This document shows, in pieces, positions 59,601-64,000 of a stretch of DNA of 64,000 nucleotides. The notes beneath the pieces were generated by a model, which had not been told where the DNA came from, made no database searches, and was given only the letters and a program-made list of their open reading frames with translations. Origin of the DNA: Mesocentrotus franciscanus (lineage: Eukaryota; Echinodermata; Echinoidea; Camarodonta; Strongylocentrotidae); NCBI GenBank assembly GCA_037976565.1, contig CP137666.1, positions 5,932,060-5,996,059 on the forward strand, written 5' to 3'. A program made the translations under genes and the position numbers. How positions within the stretch are numbered: the stretch's first letter is position 1; each line of letters starts with the position of its first letter.

Positions 59601-62600
59601 AAGCATTAAGGAATGCAAACGAGCTTGTTGCATCGTCATTGCCACAGTTTGTATGGCTTTTACTAAACACTCCAGTCGTGGCGCGCTGGAAAACACTTGG
59701 GTCACAGCTCGCTGGGCCAATTTTTTTAAAATGGTGTCTTCAAATCGGCTTTATAAAGGGGAAATTTTTTGAAGAAGAGATTTGAAATTATCGACAATAA
59801 TCTTTCTGTAATCCTCTCGTCAGTTGCCTCACATTTTTTTCCTCCTTTCACCTCTTCTACCATCCATTTCTTGAGTTCCTTCTGCTATAACTTCTTAATC
59901 GTATTTCTGCCTTCTGTCGTAGTTTCTCTGTTTTTATTAATCTTTGTCCTTTCATTCCCTCTTCATTTTTTAAATTTAAATTCCATCATGTAATCATTAC
60001 GATATTCTTTGTTGGTTTCCCCTATCGTCATATGTTTTCTTATGCCATTTTTTTAAAAATCGTTCTTCTACATCTTTAATTCTTTCTCTCCATTCATTTC
60101 CCCCCTTCATTCCTCTTTTCTTCTAGGACTACAATGTAATTCTTTATTTTCTGCAATTCATCTTCCCCATCTTTATGTTAATTGTTAATTCTTCTGGTGC
60201 ATTCTACCACAATTTTCCATTAGGCCTGGAATATACACTGTTTCTGTATTTCTCTCTTTTCCCTTTTCTTCTATAATTTGTTCTTAATTTCTGACAATTC
60301 ATCTTCTCACTCTTTCCATTCTTCCTTGTTTCCATCCTATTAGTCAAACCTGCTTTAGTGACCACCTGTCTACAAAGACCACATTTTTTGTTTCCCTTGA
60401 AAATGGTTTCTCATTGAAACATGTAATAAAGGAACCTGCTTACAAAGACCACCTGTCTACAAAGACCACTTTTGTGTTTCCCTTGGGCGGTCGCTATAGA
60501 CAGGTTTGACTGTAATAGGCCTATCATATTCCCTTGTAGTAGGCCCTATTACACTTTCTCTACCTCTTTATCCACCTAGTATTTTGTCTTTCCTAATGTC
60601 AGCCTTAATTCTTGTCCACTTATTTTTCTATCATTAAAAACTAGATTTAACTTCGACTGCGCACAGTTGAAAATGATGCCTCCGCCATAGAGCGATCTTA
60701 CAAACTAAAATGGAAGCAATTTTTATTATATACCTCACTTAAGAAATCCAGCCATCTGATTGGTCGAAATTGCAGTCATTGTTTTAACTATTCCCGAAAA
60801 ATGCCAAAGCCATGTAATAGTTTTTAAAAAAAATTTAAAAATCCCGGCAAAGTTCCAATTACCGGGAATTAGTTCAGTCTTGCTGAAATACCCATTGGTT
60901 TACGTGTTAAAAACTGGTTTGTGCGAGCACGGACACCATAAGTGTGCGAATAATCGGTCGCTAGCTTAATTTACCAATTTTTAATACATCGTAGCGCAGA
61001 CGACCGTACGGCAATCTCTATCGTACTGAATTCCAAACAAGGCTGAAGAAACTCTCCCAAGATTTCAACTTCTTGATGATGATCAAATGCAAGACTTGAT
61101 TAATTCTGCTGACAGCAAGCACACCAATGTAAGGTCTAATATATTATGATAGTCAAATCCAGTCAGTGGAGTCCCACACATTAATTGTTGTGTACTAGAG
61201 GGGTCTAGAGATCTACTGTCATTGACATTGTACTGAGTATTAAACTTTACCGCACCGCGGTAGACGTAGTCTAGACTACTTTACTTGGATGTAGAGACGT
61301 AAAGCTTGTAGCTTATTTGCCCCTCGTCACGTTGGGTAGTCTCTGATAGGGTGAAAACTTGAGTGGATGGGTTTTCCAGTGCCTCTCAACAACAGATTTG
61401 AATATATTATTAGATCTAACACTAACTAGATTCTATGTGTATTTAGTATTTATTTCTGCTCTTCCTGTTCTACCAGTTGATTGGTAAGTTGACTATTTTT
61501 CGGCATAAAAGTATTAATGACTGCTTTAATATTCGAGAAATAGTTGTTATCTGAAGGTTACAATTGGGCTATTGCCCGAGGCATGCCTCGGGCAATAGCA
61601 CAATTGTAACCTTCCCTTGAGCGTATAAAAACAACTATTTCTCTCAAAGCAGTCATTAATACTATAATATTCAACTTTGATAGTAATCCATTAACGGGTT
61701 CTCAGAATATCGTGATTACAAGCTATTTTTCATATACATGGCTCTGCAAGATAAATTCCTGTCCTGAGTTTGATAGTAATCCATCTGTCGGCTCTAATTA
61801 TAATGCGTTCACAAGCTTTTTATATGCATACATAATGAGCCCCATGACCTTTGACCTTTGACCTCATGACCCTAAAATTTAATCAGTTCATTGGCTCTGG
61901 AAGATACATAGATGTCTTGAGTTTGATGGTAATCCGTCCACCGGTTCTAATGATAGTGTGATCACAAGCTGTTTTTGCATACATAATGAGCCCTGTGACC
62001 TTTGACCTTTAACCTAGTGACCCAAAATCTAATCAGTTCATTGGCTCTGCAAGATACATACATGTCCCAGGTTTGGCAGGAATCCATCAATCGGTTCTTG
62101 AGATAATGCGATCACAAGAACGGGACGTACGGACGAACAACCAGAAAACATTATGTCTCCGGCTACTTTGTAGCGGAGGCATAAAAATAATCGCAACTTC
62201 CAACTTCTGACCCGAGTGTTTTCCAGTGCGCCGTGACCCAAGTGTTTTCCAGCGCGCCTTGACCAGAGTGTTTAGTAAAAGCCGTTTTGATAATGAATTT
62301 TTTTGATGATTATTATACCTTAACTGGAACTTGAGGAATTGCGCATAGTCTATCACACTGGCTACTCCTGTTTCTAGCTTCTCCTCTTTCACACAGCAGC
62401 TGCAATAAGAAGATGAGAATGGGAATGAAATAGAAATACCTATCTATTAAGGCCATCCAGAGGAAACAGGAAAACTGCCAAATATAGACAGGTGGCCTTT
62501 ATAGAGAGGTGGTCACTAAGACAGGTTTGACGCAGGTCTTGCTAAAAACTCATTTGGTCTTTGATTGTCATATCAATATCACATATATCACATATGTGAC

Positions 62601-63747
62601 TGTAGAGGTAACTGCTACTTTAAAAGCTATCACCCCGTTATCATAAGATAATGTAACACCTAATCACTGAGAAAGTAAACAATTATCATAATTGGAAACC
62701 AACTTACACTCCCAAAATAAAAAACAGAAAAGAAGCACAAGTAGTGCACAAAAAACCCCCACTAAAACAACAAAAAAACCCAGTAAGGTACTTGCTCTAC
62801 CAAATTTCTCTCCTGGCACAAGGAGCCCTACCCTAATTTAATTTTTTTTTTTTTTTAATACAAGGAGATGTTGATGTTGAGACACTTTTAAAATGGCTGA
62901 GCCATGACTTACATTGCATAAAATAATATTTGTGTCCTTTGTCAAATATTTTCTCTACTTCCTAGCAACTTCTACCCCCAAATGAATGGATAGTCTGCTC
63001 AATCATTAAGACAAAAGTTATACCGGTAAGTCAGACTAGTGTACTGTAAAGAGGTGAAGAAATTGTCTATAACATTGGTCTAATCAACTACTAAGGTAGA
63101 CCTTCACAAATAATTTGATAATTTGATGTTGAAATAATTTACCTGAAGTCCAATGAATGCAGGATCTGGAGAGATTGCACCAATATCAGAGCCTCTTCAC
63201 TTCTAAAGAATGCTCCTTCACCATAGAAAGCCCTGCATGTCAGACAGAAGCAGGGTAGAAAGATACAGTCATATTTGAGTGTACAAGTGACACAATGATT
63301 TGAATACAAAGAAATAAGTTTCACTTCAAATGGAACATGATACTCTGCCTCACAGTAATGCAAGTCATCTGAATCATTTTACTCAATGCATTTTGTAACA
63401 AAACATGTATGTTACATGTTGCATGTGCTTTCAAGCATTACTCATGTCCATAAACCTGAAATAAGTAAATGAAATACATGATACAGAGTGAATATGAAAC
63501 AAAACTTCTCACCAAACAAGTCATATAACAACAATTTTGATGAGTTTATGTATAATATGCTACAATGTCCAGTTTATCCACTTTCATGTTTGTATAGTTG
63601 CCTCACAATTGGAGACACAAATGTGTCGCTACTGCACTATAGCACAATTGGCTTCTCATACCTCAGAGCTTTGTCATTTTGCAGAGCTGTTGCAAGGTGA
63701 TCCCCAAGCTTCTTCTCCATTAATGCTATCCGCAACCATGCTCTACC
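54941..63747 (-). CDS. RUN domain-containing protein, RUNDC3-like, 3' part, nine exons
   Basis: Minus-strand exons 63747-63662, 63232-63143, 62399-62319, 58985-58847, 58478-58375, 57651-57475, 56474-56279, 55621-55544 and 55012-54941 (stop TAG) join in phase to 341 codons. The first three give the second half of a RUN domain: GRAWLRIALMEKKLGDHL, then GAFFRSEEALILVQSLQ and VIDYAQFLKFQL. Exons 4-6 predict a coiled coil (LIESRKKIQTLENMVIQLQE, then RRELEEHL). The Ser-rich remainder includes PSLIALAGSF and ends SASEGSPML, echoing the PSM..GLCGSL and SPEGSPAL tail of vertebrate RUNDC3A/B. RUNDC3 proteins bind Rap2-type GTPases and act in vesicle traffic. The N-terminus lies past the window end. A 2.6 kb inverted-repeat-bounded insert fills the intron between 62319 and 58985. 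The RUN assignment is firm; the RUNDC3 subgroup is likely. Confidence 0.85.
56582..56612. repeat. (TA)n microsatellite
   Basis: About fifteen uninterrupted TA units lie in an intron of the RUNDC3-like gene between the exons at 57651-57475 and 56474-56279. Confidence 0.95.
56961..57236. repeat. (ATT)n and (CT)n microsatellites
   Basis: About ten ATT units occupy 56961-56991, and a CT-rich run occupies 57206-57236 after a C9 tract. Both are in the same intron as the TA run at 56582, making it unusually rich in simple repeats. Confidence 0.9.
59815..60340 (+). repeat. Long pyrimidine-rich (T/C) tract
   Basis: About 500 bases consist mostly of T and C in blocks such as CTTCTACCATCC, TTTCTTCTAT and CATTCTTCC, with few purines. 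On the strand transcribed for the RUNDC3-like gene it becomes an A/G-rich RNA stretch. No repeating unit is fixed. Confidence 0.7.
60341..60513. mobile_element. Tc1/mariner-like MITE, copy B
   Basis: Nearly identical to 51009-51202. It starts TAGTCAAACCTG (one end base lost), ends CAGGTTTGACTGTA, and has the internal ACCTGTCTACAAAGACCAC units. It inserted in the pyrimidine tract within the RUNDC3-like intron. Similarity of the copies suggests recent activity of the family. Confidence 0.88.
61509..61663. mobile_element. Foldback element with 60 bp near-perfect palindromic centre
   Basis: The outer arms AGTATTAATGACTGCTTT and GAAATAGTTGTT recur as complements at 61628-61663. The centre (61552-61613) reads AAGGTTACAATTG..GCTATTGCCCGAGGC and then its reverse complement with no spacer. 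The whole is about 155 bp and could fold into a single hairpin. Confidence 0.88.
61676..62185 (+). repeat. Tandem repeat, about 150 bp unit, with CCTTTGACCTTT motif
   Basis: Unit starts at 61676 (shortened), 61769, 61922 and 62072 share TTTGATAGTAATCC, GATCACAAGCT, CATACATAATGAGCCC and TGACCTTTGACCTTTGACCT. The last unit leads into GTCTCCGGCTACTTTGTAGC and GGAGGCATAA. That GCGGAGGCAT end is mirrored by ATGCCTCCGC at 60673-60682, so the array probably forms one side of an older inverted-end element. Confidence 0.8.
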
Positions 63748-64000
63748 CTGGTGTGGAAAATGACAAGATAAGAAAAGAAACCCTTGAACTATTCAATCAC
63801 AAATTGAGAATATCATAGGAAAACAAGTTGTCATGCAAGAAGTTTAGAATCCATAAGAAAAGAAAAAGGAGTACGACTACTGTATCCTAAGAATACCTCA
63901 GTAACACCACCAAACCGACCCAACAATCAACAGTTCGTGGCTATTCAGGGTCATTAAGTGTTTGTTCAGCCCGTTGATGGTTTGGTGTCAGTCTTGTTGG
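63748..64000. other. Intron of the RUNDC3-like gene at the window end
   Basis: No exon is recognised between the acceptor of the exon ending at 63747 and the window edge. A loose inverted repeat (ACCAAACCGACCCAAC..ATCAAC and GTTGATGGTTTGG) spans about 63911-63985 and suggests the start of another foldback element. Confidence 0.45.

Larger units (their letters stand above)
59637..62295. mobile_element. Inverted-repeat-bounded 2.6 kb insertion in RUNDC3-like intron
   Basis: The left arm (59652-59707: GGCTTTTACTAAACACTCC, GCGCGCTGGAAAACACTTGG, GTCAC) is mirrored by the right arm (62230-62285: GTGACCCAAGTGTTTTCC, AGCGCGCC, AGTGTTTAGTAAAAGCC). The right arm holds one extra partial copy of the unit (GACCCGAGTGTTTTCCAGTG at 62209). 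In between are a pyrimidine-rich tract, a TA-flanked MITE, a foldback element and tandem repeats, but no transposase. It is either one large non-autonomous element that collected others, or two inverted copies of a short repeat. The right end stops about 24 bp from the splice donor at 62318. Confidence 0.65.

Overview
This is eukaryotic, animal-type DNA. Genes are split into short exons by AT-rich introns with GT..AG borders, and most of the space between exons is decayed transposon sequence. The gene content is metazoan and deuterostome-like (nucleolar GTPase NOG1, invadolysin, a Shisa-type membrane protein, a RUNDC3-type RUN protein). A captured histone H2B piece, frequent TACATGTA-type words and the style of the short repeats suggest an echinoderm, most likely a sea urchin. 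The species cannot be fixed from the sequence alone.

Layout. 1-1910 holds nested short DNA transposons. 1911-8089 (+) holds the last ten exons of GTPBP4/NOG1. 8136-14697 is non-coding with interspersed repeats. 14698-32694 (-) is a complete 17-exon leishmanolysin-like metallopeptidase (LMLN/invadolysin) with signal peptide, HEIIH zinc site, a WAP-type cysteine module and a GPI-like tail. Its first intron (about 5 kb) contains a dead LINE and two nested terminal-inverted-repeat elements. 32695-42363 is gene-poor and holds hAT-type MITEs, A/T tandem repeats and the remains of a CACTA/EnSpm transposase. 42364-45248 (+) is a three-exon Shisa-like gene. Its intron 1 carries a transposon copy that has captured a histone H2B fragment, and its intron 2 ends in four tandem copies of a block that each finish in an AG acceptor. 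45249-54940 is non-coding, with MITEs and a broken TatD-like fragment. 54941-63747 (-) holds the last nine exons of a RUN-domain gene resembling RUNDC3; its 5' end lies beyond the window.

The four genes have unrelated roles: ribosome biogenesis, cell-surface or secretory proteolysis, an ER/plasma-membrane adaptor, and small-GTPase/vesicle signalling. They are ordinary metazoan neighbours, not an operon or a pathway.

Three coding exons (one in NOG1, two in LMLN) contain small deletions that break the frame, although exon phases and conserved residues show where the frame should be. They may be assembly errors or real alleles. I found no new defence or mobile system. The best leads are the WAP-bearing invadolysin, the H2B capture, the tandem splice-acceptor array, decayed copies of the protease active-site exon, and a 2.6 kb inverted-repeat-bounded insertion ending about 24 bp from a splice donor.
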